From: an uncultured Sphingomonas sp.
GTDB taxonomy: Bacteria > Pseudomonadota > Alphaproteobacteria > Sphingomonadales > Sphingomonadaceae
Length of the DNA stretch: 47,458 nt
NCBI GenBank assembly: GCA_946482655.1
Contig: CAMLSA010000010.1
Coordinates: 1 to 47,458, forward strand
Direction of reading: 5' to 3'
The notes under the pieces were generated by a model. It was not told where the DNA came from and did not search any database. It saw nothing but the letters and a program-made list of their open reading frames with translations. The translations under genes and the position numbers were made by a program. Below, in pieces: positions 1-10,826 of the stretch (position 1 is the first letter of the stretch; each line of letters starts with the position of its first letter).

Positions 1-48
1 GATGCTCTTCGTGGTGGTGGGATCATCTTCGATCAGCAAAACCCGCAT
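1..48 (-). CDS. ctrA: CtrA cell-cycle response regulator, N-terminal fragment
   Basis: Only the first 16 codons lie in the window; the gene runs off the left edge on the minus strand. They read MRVLLIEDDPTTTKSI, which is the conserved opening of CtrA, including the acidic pair (EDD) of the receiver pocket that coordinates Mg2+ near the phosphorylated Asp. CtrA is the OmpR-type master regulator of the alphaproteobacterial cell cycle and binds TTAA-N7-TTAA sites. Such sites lie just upstream (118-161), as expected for autoregulation. Other OmpR-family regulators share the MRxLLIEDD start, so the call rests on the DPTTTKSI continuation plus the CtrA box. Confidence 0.85.
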   Translation of the reverse strand, partial: MRVLLIEDDPTTTKSI

Positions 49-117
49 AAGACCTGTTCCTGCTCTGGCGTTCGCGGGTGAAGGCGCATTGCCCTCGGCC
101 CACCCGTGAAGCTGTGA

Positions 118-161
118 TTAACCACGTCGTTAATGAAGGTAAAAGGTTAACGCGCTCTTAA
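118..161 (-). promoter_or_regulatory. CtrA-binding sites in the ctrA control region
   Basis: Read on the minus strand, 147-161 is TTAA-N7-TTAA followed by CC, the full CtrA consensus TTAA-N7-TTAAC. A second TTAA pair with an 8-base gap lies at 118-133, closer to the ctrA start codon. In Caulobacter, CtrA both represses and activates its own two promoters, so a paired arrangement fits autoregulation. That this genus does the same is inference. Confidence 0.65.
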
Positions 162-173
162 ATACCATTCCCG

Positions 174-193
174 ATTTTTACTTAGGTAAAAAT
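174..193. repeat. Perfect AT-rich inverted repeat
   Basis: ATTTTTAC, a 4-base gap (TTAG), then GTAAAAAT: an 8-bp perfect dyad between the 3' end of the TraB/GumN gene and the ctrA control region. The arms have one GC pair each, so it is a poor intrinsic terminator. A dimeric regulator site is a possible alternative. No function can be assigned from sequence alone. Confidence 0.5.
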
Positions 194-208
194 TCTGTGT
201 GCATCTGG

Positions 209-1123
209 TCACCTATATCGACGAGAGCGTTTGCGGGCGTTCTCGTTCCAGAGGCGCACGACCCTGATTCCTTCCGCGGCGAGCATGTGCTGCAGCGAAT
301 GCGGCCCCGCCAGATGTCCCGCGCCGACCGCGACGAAGACGACGCCCGGCATTGCCAGCCGAGCCTTCAGCCATTGCGTCCAATTGGCGTTGCGTTTCCG
401 CAGCAGCACCTCGCGCAGGTGCGGGGTCAGGTCACGGTCCCGGGCGAAGGCTCTGGCGATCGCGCGCTCGTCGCCCTGGCTCCAGGCGCGCAGCATGTTC
501 GCATAATCTGCGCGGGCATTGCCGTGGCCCGCGACCATGCCGGCGAGCACTTCGCGCTGATCGGCTTCCGAAAGGTTGGCGAACAGAGCGAGCTGGGCGG
601 AGGCGGTCTCGAGACCCTCGATCTTCCTGGGGCCCGCCGTGCCCACCGGTGGGGCCTCGAAGCCGGAAGCTATGCTGTTCTCCACGCCGGCATCGCGGTG
701 GATGCCGAGATCTTTCATCATCGCGCCCATCAGCATGAAGGCCGCCTGCCATGTCGGCATGCGATCAAGCGTGGCCTGGTTGAGCCCCGCCTTGCGGAGC
801 AGCGCGGTAAAGGCCTTGCGGCTCTTTGGCGGCACGCGCTCGATGATAGGCGGAAGCGTCGGATCGGGCGGCGGGAACAGTCGTGCGATCGCTTGTGGAT
901 CGCGGTCGATCACAGTCTCCGTCACCAGTGTGTCGGCGCTGGCCATCGCCCGGCGGATCCGCGCATCCTGCCATTTATAGCCGGGCGGTAGCGCGTGGAT
1001 CGTCCCGAACAGATAAATGGTGGTATCGGCATCGCCGAACTTCCACAGCGCCGGGGCGGCCGTGACGGGTGACGCGAGGAGGAAAGCGAGTAGCGGCGCC
1101 AGCGCGCGGCGGAACAGGGTCAT
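209..1123 (-). CDS. TraB/GumN family exported protein
   Basis: 304 residues from the ATG at 1123. Upstream in-frame codons exist to 1222, but this start gives a clean signal peptide (MTLFRRALAP, then a hydrophobic stretch to about residue 22 ending SPVTAA). The mature part opens with PALWKFGDADTTIYLFGTIH, the GTIH motif typical of the TraB/GumN family, and has a second GxGHLAG-like motif near the C-terminus (VAVGAGHLAGPHSLQHML). The family resembles Tiki-type metal-dependent proteases; in bacteria its role is mostly unknown. It is divergent from glyQ and runs toward ctrA. Family assignment is firm, biochemical function is not. Confidence 0.8.
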   Translation of the reverse strand: MTLFRRALAPLLAFLLASPVTAAPALWKFGDADTTIYLFGTIHALPPGYKWQDARIRRAMASADTLVTETVIDRDPQAIARLFPPPDPTLPPIIERVPPKSRKAFTALLRKAGLNQATLDRMPTWQAAFMLMGAMMKDLGIHRDAGVENSIASGFEAPPVGTAGPRKIEGLETASAQLALFANLSEADQREVLAGMVAGHGNARADYANMLRAWSQGDERAIARAFARDRDLTPHLREVLLRKRNANWTQWLKARLAMPGVVFVAVGAGHLAGPHSLQHMLAAEGIRVVRLWNENARKRSRRYR

Positions 1124-1256
1124 GGGAATAATGTAGAGTGTGACAGGCGGAATGGCGAGACTCGCTGAAACCCACCGTGCCAGGAGGAACTTGTCGGGGC
1201 TCTTGCTTGACCCTTGGGCCACCCTGCCGCAAAGGGCGCTACGATTTCGCAGCTTC

Positions 1257-1262
1257 AGAGGA
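1257..1262 (+). promoter_or_regulatory. Ribosome binding site that fixes a TTG start for glyQ
   Basis: AGAGGA sits 7 bases before a TTG codon at 1270. No ATG or GTG lies nearby in frame at the position where GlyQ homologues begin, and the longer upstream extension has no comparable site. Confidence 0.6.
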
Positions 1263-1269
1263 CCTCGAC

Positions 1270-2145
1270 TTGGCGACCAAGCCGCTCTCGTTCCAGCGCC
1301 TTATCCTGACGCTCCACGATTATTGGAGCGACCAGGGGTGCGTGATCCTCCAGCCCTATGACATGGAGATGGGCGCGGGCACCTTCCACCCGGCGACCAC
1401 CCTGCGCGCGCTCGGGCCGCAGCCGTGGAAAGCTGCCTATGTCCAGCCCTCGCGCCGGCCTACAGACGGACGTTATGGCGAGAATCCGAACCGGCTCGGC
1501 CATTATTATCAGTATCAGGTTATCCTGAAGCCGAGCCCCGCCGATCTCCAGCAGCTCTATCTCGGTAGCCTCGAGCGGATCGGCATCGATCCGCTCGCCC
1601 ATGACATCCGCTTCGTCGAAGACGATTGGGAGAGCCCGACCCTGGGTGCGTGGGGCCTCGGCTGGGAAGTCTGGTGCGACGGGATGGAGGTGACCCAGTT
1701 TACCTATTTCCAGCAGGTCGGCGGCTTCGACTGCAAGCCGGTCGCGGGCGAACTGACCTATGGGCTCGAGCGGCTGGCGATGTATATCCAGGGCGTCGAC
1801 CGCGTGTACGACCTCGCATTCAATGACGAAGGCGTCAGCTACGGCGACGTATTCCTCGAAAATGAGCGTCAGTTCAGCGCCTATAATTTCGAGGCTGCGA
1901 ACACCGATCTGCTGTTCAGGCAGTTCACCCAGGCGGCCGACGAATGCCGTGCGCTGCTCGACCGCGAGACGCCGTTGCCGCTGCCGGCCTATGACCAGGC
2001 GATCAAGGCGAGCCATATCTTCAACACGCTCCAGGCGCGCGGCGTGATCTCGGTCGCCGAACGCCAGGCCTATATCGGCCGCGTCCGCGAGCTGGCAAAG
2101 GGCGCCTGCGCGGCATGGATGAGCCATAACGGGTGGGAGGCCTGA
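1270..2145 (+). CDS. glyQ: Glycyl-tRNA synthetase alpha subunit
   Basis: 291 residues from the TTG at 1270. It is the catalytic subunit of the heterotetrameric (alpha2beta2) glycine-tRNA ligase, which makes Gly-tRNA from Gly, ATP and tRNA-Gly. Family hallmarks are present: [18 protein letters not shown] at the N-terminus, [33 protein letters not shown], and [19 protein letters not shown]. The reading frame is open upstream to 1177, but that stretch ([10 protein letters not shown]...) does not resemble GlyQ. The stop codon lies 2 bases before the glyS ATG, so the two subunits are translated as a pair. Confidence 0.95.
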   Translation: MATKPLSFQRLILTLHDYWSDQGCVILQPYDMEMGAGTFHPATTLRALGPQPWKAAYVQPSRRPTDGRYGENPNRLGHYYQYQVILKPSPADLQQLYLGSLERIGIDPLAHDIRFVEDDWESPTLGAWGLGWEVWCDGMEVTQFTYFQQVGGFDCKPVAGELTYGLERLAMYIQGVDRVYDLAFNDEGVSYGDVFLENERQFSAYNFEAANTDLLFRQFTQAADECRALLDRETPLPLPAYDQAIKASHIFNTLQARGVISVAERQAYIGRVRELAKGACAAWMSHNGWEA

Positions 2146-2147
2146 GG

Positions 2148-4178
2148 ATGGCCGACTTCCTGCTCGAACTTCTCTCCGAGGAAATCCCCGCGCGGATGCA
2201 GGAGAAGGCGTCGGCGGATCTGGCTCGCCTGTTCACCGAGGAACTGGCCAGGGCGGGGCTCAAAGCCGAAAGCCTGACCAGCTATGTGACGCCGCGCCGC
2301 CTGGCGCTGATCGCGCGCGGCCTGCCGATCGAGGCCGCCGCCGTGTCCGAGGAGACCAAGGGGCCAAAGGTCGGCGCGCCGCCGCAGGCGCTCGAAGGCT
2401 TCCTGCGAAAGATAGGCCTGACCGCCGATCAGCTCGTCGAGCGCGGCGGGACGCTGTTCGCCGTCATCGAGAAACCCGGCCGTGCGACCGCCGAGGTGCT
2501 CGCCCAGGCGATTCCGGCTATCGTCCGCGTCTTTCCCTGGCCCAAGTCGATGCGCTGGGGCGCCGCCTCGCGGTCGACCTCGTCGTTGCGCTGGGTGCGC
2601 CCGCTCCAGGGCGTGGTGGCGCTGCTCGGCGACGACGTGGTGCCGTTCGAGATCGATGGTATCGCGAGCGGCGCCGTGACGGTCGGCCATCGCTTCCATC
2701 ATCCGGGCATCATCACGATCGGCAATGCCGGCGATTATGAAGCCAAGCTGCGCGCCTGCCATGTCATCGTCGATCCGGACGAACGCCGCGACATGATCCG
2801 CACCCGCGCCGCCGAGCTCGCCACCGAGGCGGGCCTGTCCGTGGTCGCCGACGAGGGCCTTGTCGCCGAGAATGCGGGTCTCACCGAATGGCCGGTGCCG
2901 CTGCTCGGCCGTTTCGACCCGGCCTTCCTCGAAGTGCCGCGCGAGGTGATCCAGCTGACGCTGCGCACCAACCAGAAATATTTCGTGCTCAACGACAAGG
3001 ACGGCAAGCTGGCGCCCGCCTTCATCTGCACCGCCAACATCACCGCGAAGGACGGCGGGGGCGGCATCGTCGCCGGCAACGGCAAGGTGCTGACGGCGCG
3101 GTTGTCGGACGCGAAATTCTTCTGGGAGCAGGATCTCAAGGTCCCGCTCGAAGGCTATCTGCCCAAGCTGGAATCAATGCTCTTCTATGAGGGCATGGGC
3201 ACGCTGCGCGCCAAGGCGGAACGGATCAGCGATCTCGCCGCCTGGATCGCCAGGACTTATTTTCCCGAGCGGGATCCCGAAACCGCGCGCCGCGCCGGCC
3301 TGCTCGCCAAGGCTGACTTGGCGACCGGCATGGTCGGCGAATTCCCTGAGCTGCAGGGCGTTATGGGCGGCTATTATGCCGAGCGGGGAGGCGAGAAGCC
3401 CGGCACCATCTCGGCGCTTCAGCAGCAATATGTTGCAGCGGTCGAGGGTTGCATCCCGGCCTGCGTCGCACTGGCCGACCGGATCGACATGCTCGTCGCC
3501 TTCTTCGCGCGCGGGATCAAGCCTACCGGATCGAAGGACCCGTTCGCGCTGCGTCGTGCCGCGCTCCAGATTATCCAGACGATCCTCGTCAACGGTACAA
3601 GGATGAAGCTGGGTGACACGATTGCACAAGCGAAAACGGTGCTCGGCGCCGATGCGCTCGACGGCGCCGAGCTGCTCGACTTCTTCGCCGACCGCCTCAA
3701 GGTCCAGCAGCGCGAGGCGGGGGTCCGCCATGACCTGATCGATGCGGTGTTTGCGCTCGGTGGCGAGGATGATCTCGTCCGATTGCTGGCAAGGGTCAGA
3801 GCGTTGCAGGCGTTTGTCGAGACCGAGGACGGCGCTAATCTCCTCGCGGGCTACAAGCGTGCCGCCAATATCCTCAAGAAAGAATCTCCCTCTCTCCGGG
3901 GGGGAGAGGGCTTTCCTTATGAACCAGAACCGGCGGAACTCGCCCTGAAGGCCGCTCTCGAAGCCGCCGAGCCCAAGGCCGCAGCCGCGATCGAGGCGGA
4001 GGATTTCGCCGCCGCCATGTCGGCGCTCGCTTCGCTGCGCGGGCCGATCGACGCCTTCTTCGACAAGGTGACCGTCAATGATCCTATGCCAGAGAAAAGA
4101 AACGCTCGCCTGGCCTTGCTTGAAAAAATTCGCGCTGCGGTGCACAACGTCGCCGACTTCTCGAAAATAGAAGGCTGA
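2148..4178 (+). CDS. glyS: Glycyl-tRNA synthetase beta subunit
   Basis: 676 residues, close to the usual length for GlyS. The start at 2148 gives the conserved MADFLLELLSEEIPARMQ. The N-terminal B3/4-like and HD-like regions include YVTPRRLALIARGL, ISALQQQYV and DRIDMLVAFFARGIKPTGSKDPFALRR; the C-terminal part ends with DFSKIEG and holds the DALR-type anticodon-binding fold. It partners GlyQ. Between about residues 580 and 600 an in-frame GC-palindrome (3888-3910) adds a segment reading ESPSLRGGEGF, in a linker that is variable in the family. This is reported separately. Confidence 0.95.
   Translation: MADFLLELLSEEIPARMQEKASADLARLFTEELARAGLKAESLTSYVTPRRLALIARGLPIEAAAVSEETKGPKVGAPPQALEGFLRKIGLTADQLVERGGTLFAVIEKPGRATAEVLAQAIPAIVRVFPWPKSMRWGAASRSTSSLRWVRPLQGVVALLGDDVVPFEIDGIASGAVTVGHRFHHPGIITIGNAGDYEAKLRACHVIVDPDERRDMIRTRAAELATEAGLSVVADEGLVAENAGLTEWPVPLLGRFDPAFLEVPREVIQLTLRTNQKYFVLNDKDGKLAPAFICTANITAKDGGGGIVAGNGKVLTARLSDAKFFWEQDLKVPLEGYLPKLESMLFYEGMGTLRAKAERISDLAAWIARTYFPERDPETARRAGLLAKADLATGMVGEFPELQGVMGGYYAERGGEKPGTISALQQQYVAAVEGCIPACVALADRIDMLVAFFARGIKPTGSKDPFALRRAALQIIQTILVNGTRMKLGDTIAQAKTVLGADALDGAELLDFFADRLKVQQREAGVRHDLIDAVFALGGEDDLVRLLARVRALQAFVETEDGANLLAGYKRAANILKKESPSLRGGEGFPYEPEPAELALKAALEAAEPKAAAAIEAEDFAAAMSALASLRGPIDAFFDKVTVNDPMPEKRNARLALLEKIRAAVHNVADFSKIEG
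3888..3910. repeat. Palindromic element inside the glyS reading frame
   Basis: CCCTCTCTCC, a GGG loop, then GGGGAGAGGG: 10-base arms with one mismatch. It is translated in frame as part of KKESPSLRGGEGFPYEP and lies in the linker before the last helices of GlyS. GC-rich palindromes of this CCCTCTCC/GGAGAGGG type occur as short interspersed elements in some proteobacteria. Calling it such an element is inference from one copy. Confidence 0.5.
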
Positions 4179-4231
4179 TCGATTGCCGCGTCCCCGGCTG
4201 GGGCGGGTCGTGAAAGGGAAAGTGACGCTGC

Positions 4232-6901
<2,670 letters not shown>

Positions 6902-6906
6902 CCGGC

Positions 6907-6926
6907 CTCTCGCGCGCTTGCGAGAG
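6907..6926 (+). other. Stem-loop between ppdK and the DUF418 gene
   Basis: CTCTCGC, a 6-base loop, then GCGAGAG: 7 perfect pairs six bases after the ppdK stop. There is no T-run behind it, so it is more likely an mRNA-end or processing hairpin than a full intrinsic terminator. Confidence 0.45.
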
Positions 6927-6952
6927 AGTGATGTCCGCGCTTAGGGGGGATC

Positions 6953-8113
6953 ATGACCTCCCTGCAACCCGTCGCCCCGGCCGAGCGGATCGCCTTGCTC
7001 GATGCGCTTCGGGGCTGTGCGCTTTGCGGCATATTGCTGGTCAACATTTTCCAGATGGGCGGGCCCATCGCCATGGAGCGTCCGCTGGCCGCGCCGACGC
7101 TGAGCGAAGCCGACTGGCAGGTCTGGACCATCTCCCAATTGTTCGTTGCCGGGACGATGCGCGGCCTCTTCTCGCTGCTGTTCGGCGTCGGCCTGCTGCT
7201 CTTCGTCGGTGACGCGGAAGATGCCGATCGCACGCGGCTTTACCTGCGCCGTCTCCTGCTGTTGCTGCTGTTCGGTATCATCGACAGCACCCTGCTGCTC
7301 TGGCCCGGCGATATTCTGATCACCTATGCGGCGGCCGGCTACATCGTGCTGATGCTGCATCCGCTCAAGCCACCCTCGTTGCTGGCGGCAGCGGCGATGG
7401 TCCTGCTGCTGATTTCGGTGTGGGCGGCGGTTGCCACGCTGGCGATCGAACCCGCGGAAACCGTCTATTCGGCGGGGATGATCGCCCGCGAGGGCGCCGC
7501 CCGGCTCGGCGGTTACTGGCAGACCTTCGACTATATGAGCCATGTGAGCTGGACGTGGACGATCAACGCGATGACTTATCGCTGGGTCGGGGATACCGCG
7601 GCGCTGATGCTGATCGGCATGGCGTTGCACCGGATAGGGCTGTTCGGGGCCAAGGCCGACGACCGGACGATGCTTCGGATGGTGTGGATCGGCTATGGCC
7701 TCGGCCTCGGCCTTCGCTTTGCGCGCGTCGTGCTGATCCTGCAAAACGACGGCGCCCCCACCTTTTTCAGCACCCTGATCGACCAGCCCGGCCGCGTGGC
7801 GATGACATTGGCGCATCTCGCCCTGTTCCAGCTGCTCTGGCGCCGCTTCGCCGTACCGCGCCTGAAGGCGCTCCTCGCCGATATGGGCCGCATGGCGCTG
7901 ACACTCTATCTCGGCCAGAGCCTGATCGCCGCATACATCTTTTCGGGTTTCGGCCTGGGTTTGTGGAACCGGCTGTCGTGGCCCCAGCTATGGCTCGTCG
8001 CACTCGTGATGCTGGCGGTCCAGGCACTCTTCGCCAGGCTGTGGTTCGGGGCCTTCCGCTACGGTCCCGTCGAATGGCTTTGGCGTTGGGGAACCTACGG
8101 AAAAAGGCCATGA
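6953..8113 (+). CDS. DUF418 family inner-membrane protein
   Basis: 386 residues with about nine to ten hydrophobic helices. It begins with RIALLDALRGCALCGILLVNI, the signature opening of DUF418 proteins, and ends with the family's WLWRWGTYGKRP-like tail (the conserved GPxEWLWRxxTY motif). ATG at 6953 follows an AGGGGGG ribosome binding site. DUF418 proteins (YeiB-like) are predicted transporters or acyltransferase-like membrane proteins; no substrate is established. It is convergent with the helix-hairpin-helix gene downstream. Confidence 0.85.
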   Translation: MTSLQPVAPAERIALLDALRGCALCGILLVNIFQMGGPIAMERPLAAPTLSEADWQVWTISQLFVAGTMRGLFSLLFGVGLLLFVGDAEDADRTRLYLRRLLLLLLFGIIDSTLLLWPGDILITYAAAGYIVLMLHPLKPPSLLAAAAMVLLLISVWAAVATLAIEPAETVYSAGMIAREGAARLGGYWQTFDYMSHVSWTWTINAMTYRWVGDTAALMLIGMALHRIGLFGAKADDRTMLRMVWIGYGLGLGLRFARVVLILQNDGAPTFFSTLIDQPGRVAMTLAHLALFQLLWRRFAVPRLKALLADMGRMALTLYLGQSLIAAYIFSGFGLGLWNRLSWPQLWLVALVMLAVQALFARLWFGAFRYGPVEWLWRWGTYGKRP

Positions 8114-8156
8114 CCTGACGATCTCCCCGATCCGCGATCGAGAGGATCCAATTCGC

Positions 8157-8735
8157 TCAAGCAAACATCCGCGCGTGATCGTCGAATTTGCCCTTGCGAA
8201 GCATATCGGCCTGATCGCGCCAGCGCTCGTCGGCAATCGTGCCGGGTGCGAGGCCCATTCGCTCTTCGAGCTCGGCCTCCTGGCTCAGCGACAAGCTGAT
8301 GATGTCGGCGAACCGGAAAATGCCGAGATCGTTCAGCTTCATTTCCCCGCTCCGGCCGACGCCGAAGATCAGCGAGAGGTCGTCGCGCCTGCCCGCTGCC
8401 GCTGCCGCGATCGCTCCGGGTGCGTCGGGGTTGACGAAAGACCGGTGCCGCCCGTTCTCGGTCTCGGTGATCCTCTCATCGGTTGCATGTGCGCGCACCA
8501 CGGAGCTGTCGCGGTCCCGCTCCGCGGCAATCCGGCGTTCGCGCTCGCTTTCGAGTTCCGCGAGCCGTGCGCCGAGCCGATCCCGCTCGGTATCGGCGGC
8601 GATCCTCGCCGCGCGCTCCTCCTCGAAGGCCTTGCGCCACTTGCGGCGGCCGGACAGCGTCAGCAAACCGAGAAACCAGCCCAACACCAGGACGAGGGCG
8701 AGGACGATCCATTGGTTCGTGTTGAATTCGGACAT
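8157..8735 (-). CDS. Membrane-anchored coiled-coil protein with C-terminal helix-hairpin-helix domain
   Basis: 192 residues from the ATG at 8735, chosen because GGGAGG lies a few bases upstream. One transmembrane helix (about 10-27, IVLALVLVLGWFLGLLTL) is followed by a charged helical stretch rich in Glu/Arg (about 30-85, likely coiled coil). The last 90 residues contain LIFGVGRSGEMKLNDLGIFRFADII, which matches the helix-hairpin-helix fold seen in ribosomal-protein-L21-associated and 'poly(A) polymerase-like' small domains. HHH domains often bind DNA or nucleic acid non-specifically. It follows tadC on the same strand but has a terminator-like hairpin in its leader, so it may be a separate unit. 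Function unknown. Confidence 0.65.
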   Translation of the reverse strand: MSEFNTNQWIVLALVLVLGWFLGLLTLSGRRKWRKAFEEERAARIAADTERDRLGARLAELESERERRIAAERDRDSSVVRAHATDERITETENGRHRSFVNPDAPGAIAAAAAGRRDDLSLIFGVGRSGEMKLNDLGIFRFADIISLSLSQEAELEERMGLAPGTIADERWRDQADMLRKGKFDDHARMFA

Positions 8736-8736
8736 G

Positions 8737-8761
8737 AAAAAAGCCTCCCAATCTATGGGAG
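8737..8761 (-). terminator. Terminator-like hairpin downstream of the tad operon
   Basis: On the minus strand: CTCCCA, loop TAGAT, TGGGAG, then GC and six T. It looks like a short intrinsic terminator ending the tad transcript about 70 bases after tadC. Its 3' arm is also the GGGAGG ribosome binding site of the next gene, so folding would hide that site. Confidence 0.55.
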
Positions 8762-8830
8762 TCTCAACCGTTCCACAGGCCATACGTTCCGGCCGTGTTA
8801 TTTGGCCCTCAGGCTCCGAACAAGCGATGC

Positions 8831-9823
8831 TTAGCTCATCACATTGTCCTTGATCGAACAGGCGGCCGGGCCAAGAATGACGATGAACAGAACCGGCAGG
8901 ATGAACAGGATCAGCGGCACCGTCATGATGGCGGGCAGGCGCGCCGCCTTTTCCTCCGCGCGCATCATCCGGTCGTGGCGGAATTCGGCGGACAGCATAC
9001 GCAGTGCGGCGGCCAGTGGAGTGCCGTATTTCTCGGTCTGAATCATCGTCGTCACCACGCCGCGGATGGAATCGAGGTTCACCCGCTGGGCGAGGTTCTC
9101 GAACGCCTGACGCCGATCGGTAAGGAAGCCGAGCTCGATCGCCGTGAGCGCGAACTCGTCGCCGAGTTCGGGATAGGCTTTGGCCAGCTCGCGCGCGACG
9201 CGGTTGAAGGCCATGTCAACCGACAGGCCCGCTTCGGCACAGATCACCAGCAGGTCGAGCGCGTCCGGAAGCGCCTTGCGGATTGCATGCTGGCGCTTGG
9301 TGATCAGGTTCTTCACATAGATGTCGGGCGCCTTGTAGCTTGCGATCAGGGCACCTGCGACGATCATGTATTTCCTGAACGCGCTCGCATCGGGAAACCA
9401 GTTGAGCAGATAGACGCCGATCGCGGCCGCGCCGCCGATCAGGATCGGCGCGACCAGCCGAAAGAAGATCACTGTGACTGCCGCATCCTTGGTGCGAATG
9501 CCGGCGCGTGAAAGATTGAGCGAGGCGGTCTTGATCTGCGATTCCTGAAGCATCTTCATGCTGCTCAGTATCTTCTTCATGCGCGTTATGGAGAGGTTTG
9601 CCTTCTTCTCCATCTTCGCGCGGCGGCGCGTCTTCGAGGCGGCGACGCCGGCCTTGAGCTGCTCGCGCCGGTCGTTCAGCGCACGCACGCGCCGGGCCAT
9701 CGGATCGCGGGCGACCGATTTCACCAGGCTGTGACCCACGATCAGGATGATGATGGCTGTGGTCAGCGCAATGCCGATCGAAAGCAGCATGCTGAAGAAA
9801 TGCGGGCTTACTACATGTCCCAT
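8831..9823 (-). CDS. tadC: Tad pilus inner-membrane platform protein TadC
   Basis: 330 residues, type II secretion F-domain family. The start at 9823 (ATG with GAGG upstream) is preferred over an in-frame TTG at 9841. Hydrophobic segments lie near the N-terminus (SMLLSIGIALTTAIIILIVG), in the middle and at the C-terminus (LFILPVLFIVILGPA). The cytoplasmic F domain has PDALDLLVICAEAGLSVDMAF, a typical GspF/TadC motif. With TadB it forms the membrane platform that couples a motor ATPase to pilus assembly. Its start lies 7 bases inside the intercistronic gap after tadB, so the two are co-translated. Confidence 0.9.
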   Translation of the reverse strand: MGHVVSPHFFSMLLSIGIALTTAIIILIVGHSLVKSVARDPMARRVRALNDRREQLKAGVAASKTRRRAKMEKKANLSITRMKKILSSMKMLQESQIKTASLNLSRAGIRTKDAAVTVIFFRLVAPILIGGAAAIGVYLLNWFPDASAFRKYMIVAGALIASYKAPDIYVKNLITKRQHAIRKALPDALDLLVICAEAGLSVDMAFNRVARELAKAYPELGDEFALTAIELGFLTDRRQAFENLAQRVNLDSIRGVVTTMIQTEKYGTPLAAALRMLSAEFRHDRMMRAEEKAARLPAIMTVPLILFILPVLFIVILGPAACSIKDNVMS

Positions 9824-9830
9824 GGCCGCC

Positions 9831-10805
9831 TCAGATCTCAAAATTTATCATCTGGCGCATGATGTAGGCGCCGATCGACATCCAGATCATGCCGCCGATG
9901 CCCGCGATCATCAGCCGCTGGTCACTAAAGAAGGAGGCCATATATTTCGGGCTGATGAAACTGATCAGCCCGAATACGATGAACGGCAGCGCGCCGATGA
10001 TGTAGGCCGATGCCTTGGATTCCGACGACATCGCCGAGATCTTGAGCTTCATCTGCATGCGCTTGCGCAGCACGTCGGACAGGTTAGCAAGCGTCTCGGC
10101 CAGGTTTCCGCCGGTCTCGCGCTGAATGGCGAGGGTAATCACGAAGAACTGGAATTCGGCGGTGCCGAGCCGATCGGCGGTCTCCTGCAGAGCGGCTTCG
10201 AGGGTCCGGCCGATCTTCATCCGGTCGCTGACCGCCTGGAACTCGCTACCCACCGGGCCGTCGATCTCGGAGGCCACCGCCCCCATCGTCTCGGCGATCG
10301 GCAAGCCGGCGCGCAGGCCCCGGACCAGCAGATCGATCGCATCGGGAAAACGGACCACGAACTGGCCGATGCGCCGCTTGCCCATCATGTTCAGGAACAG
10401 CTTGGGTAGCGCGAGCCCCGCCGCCACGCCGAAGATCAGAGCCATCCATATGGGCAGTCCGACCATGCTCAGGCCGACAAAGGGTGCGGCGGCGGTGACC
10501 CCCGTTCCGATGAAATAGTTTCGTACCGTCCACTTTTTGCCGGCGGCGTCGATCTTGCGCTGGATGTCGATCGGATCGGGCAGGAATCGCGTGAGAAGGG
10601 TCTTTTCCTTGCGGACCATCGCGCTACGGCTGGCGAGAAGCTTCCTGACCTGCTCGTTGACCACGGGTTCGCCGCTGACATTGTGGCGGCCGCGCACCGA
10701 CGAGAGCCGCCGCGTCAGGGCACGCTGCGCCGGCGGACGTGCCACCACGAAGAAGAACATGGTCATGAACACCGCCATGACCATCATGAACAGCGCGGTC
10801 AGCAT
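9831..10805 (-). CDS. tadB: Tad pilus inner-membrane platform protein TadB
   Basis: 324 residues, type II secretion F-domain family. It has an N-terminal TM helix (ALFMMVMAVFMTMFFFVVA), a second pair around residues 100-140, an F domain with FPDAIDLLVRGLRAGLPIAETM, and a C-terminal TM pair. The motif ETGGNLAETLANLSDVLRKR is characteristic of TadB. It begins 21 bases after cpaE. In nearly all Tad loci the ATPase gene cpaF/tadA sits between cpaE/tadZ and tadB, and there is no room for it here. Confidence 0.9.
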   Translation of the reverse strand: MLTALFMMVMAVFMTMFFFVVARPPAQRALTRRLSSVRGRHNVSGEPVVNEQVRKLLASRSAMVRKEKTLLTRFLPDPIDIQRKIDAAGKKWTVRNYFIGTGVTAAAPFVGLSMVGLPIWMALIFGVAAGLALPKLFLNMMGKRRIGQFVVRFPDAIDLLVRGLRAGLPIAETMGAVASEIDGPVGSEFQAVSDRMKIGRTLEAALQETADRLGTAEFQFFVITLAIQRETGGNLAETLANLSDVLRKRMQMKLKISAMSSESKASAYIIGALPFIVFGLISFISPKYMASFFSDQRLMIAGIGGMIWMSIGAYIMRQMINFEI

Positions 10806-10826
10806 GGGGGCCCGATCACCCGCGGA

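Noticed and set aside
1177..1269. Extended N-terminus of glyQ
   Set aside because: The additional residues do not resemble GlyQ, and a good ribosome binding site precedes the TTG at 1270.
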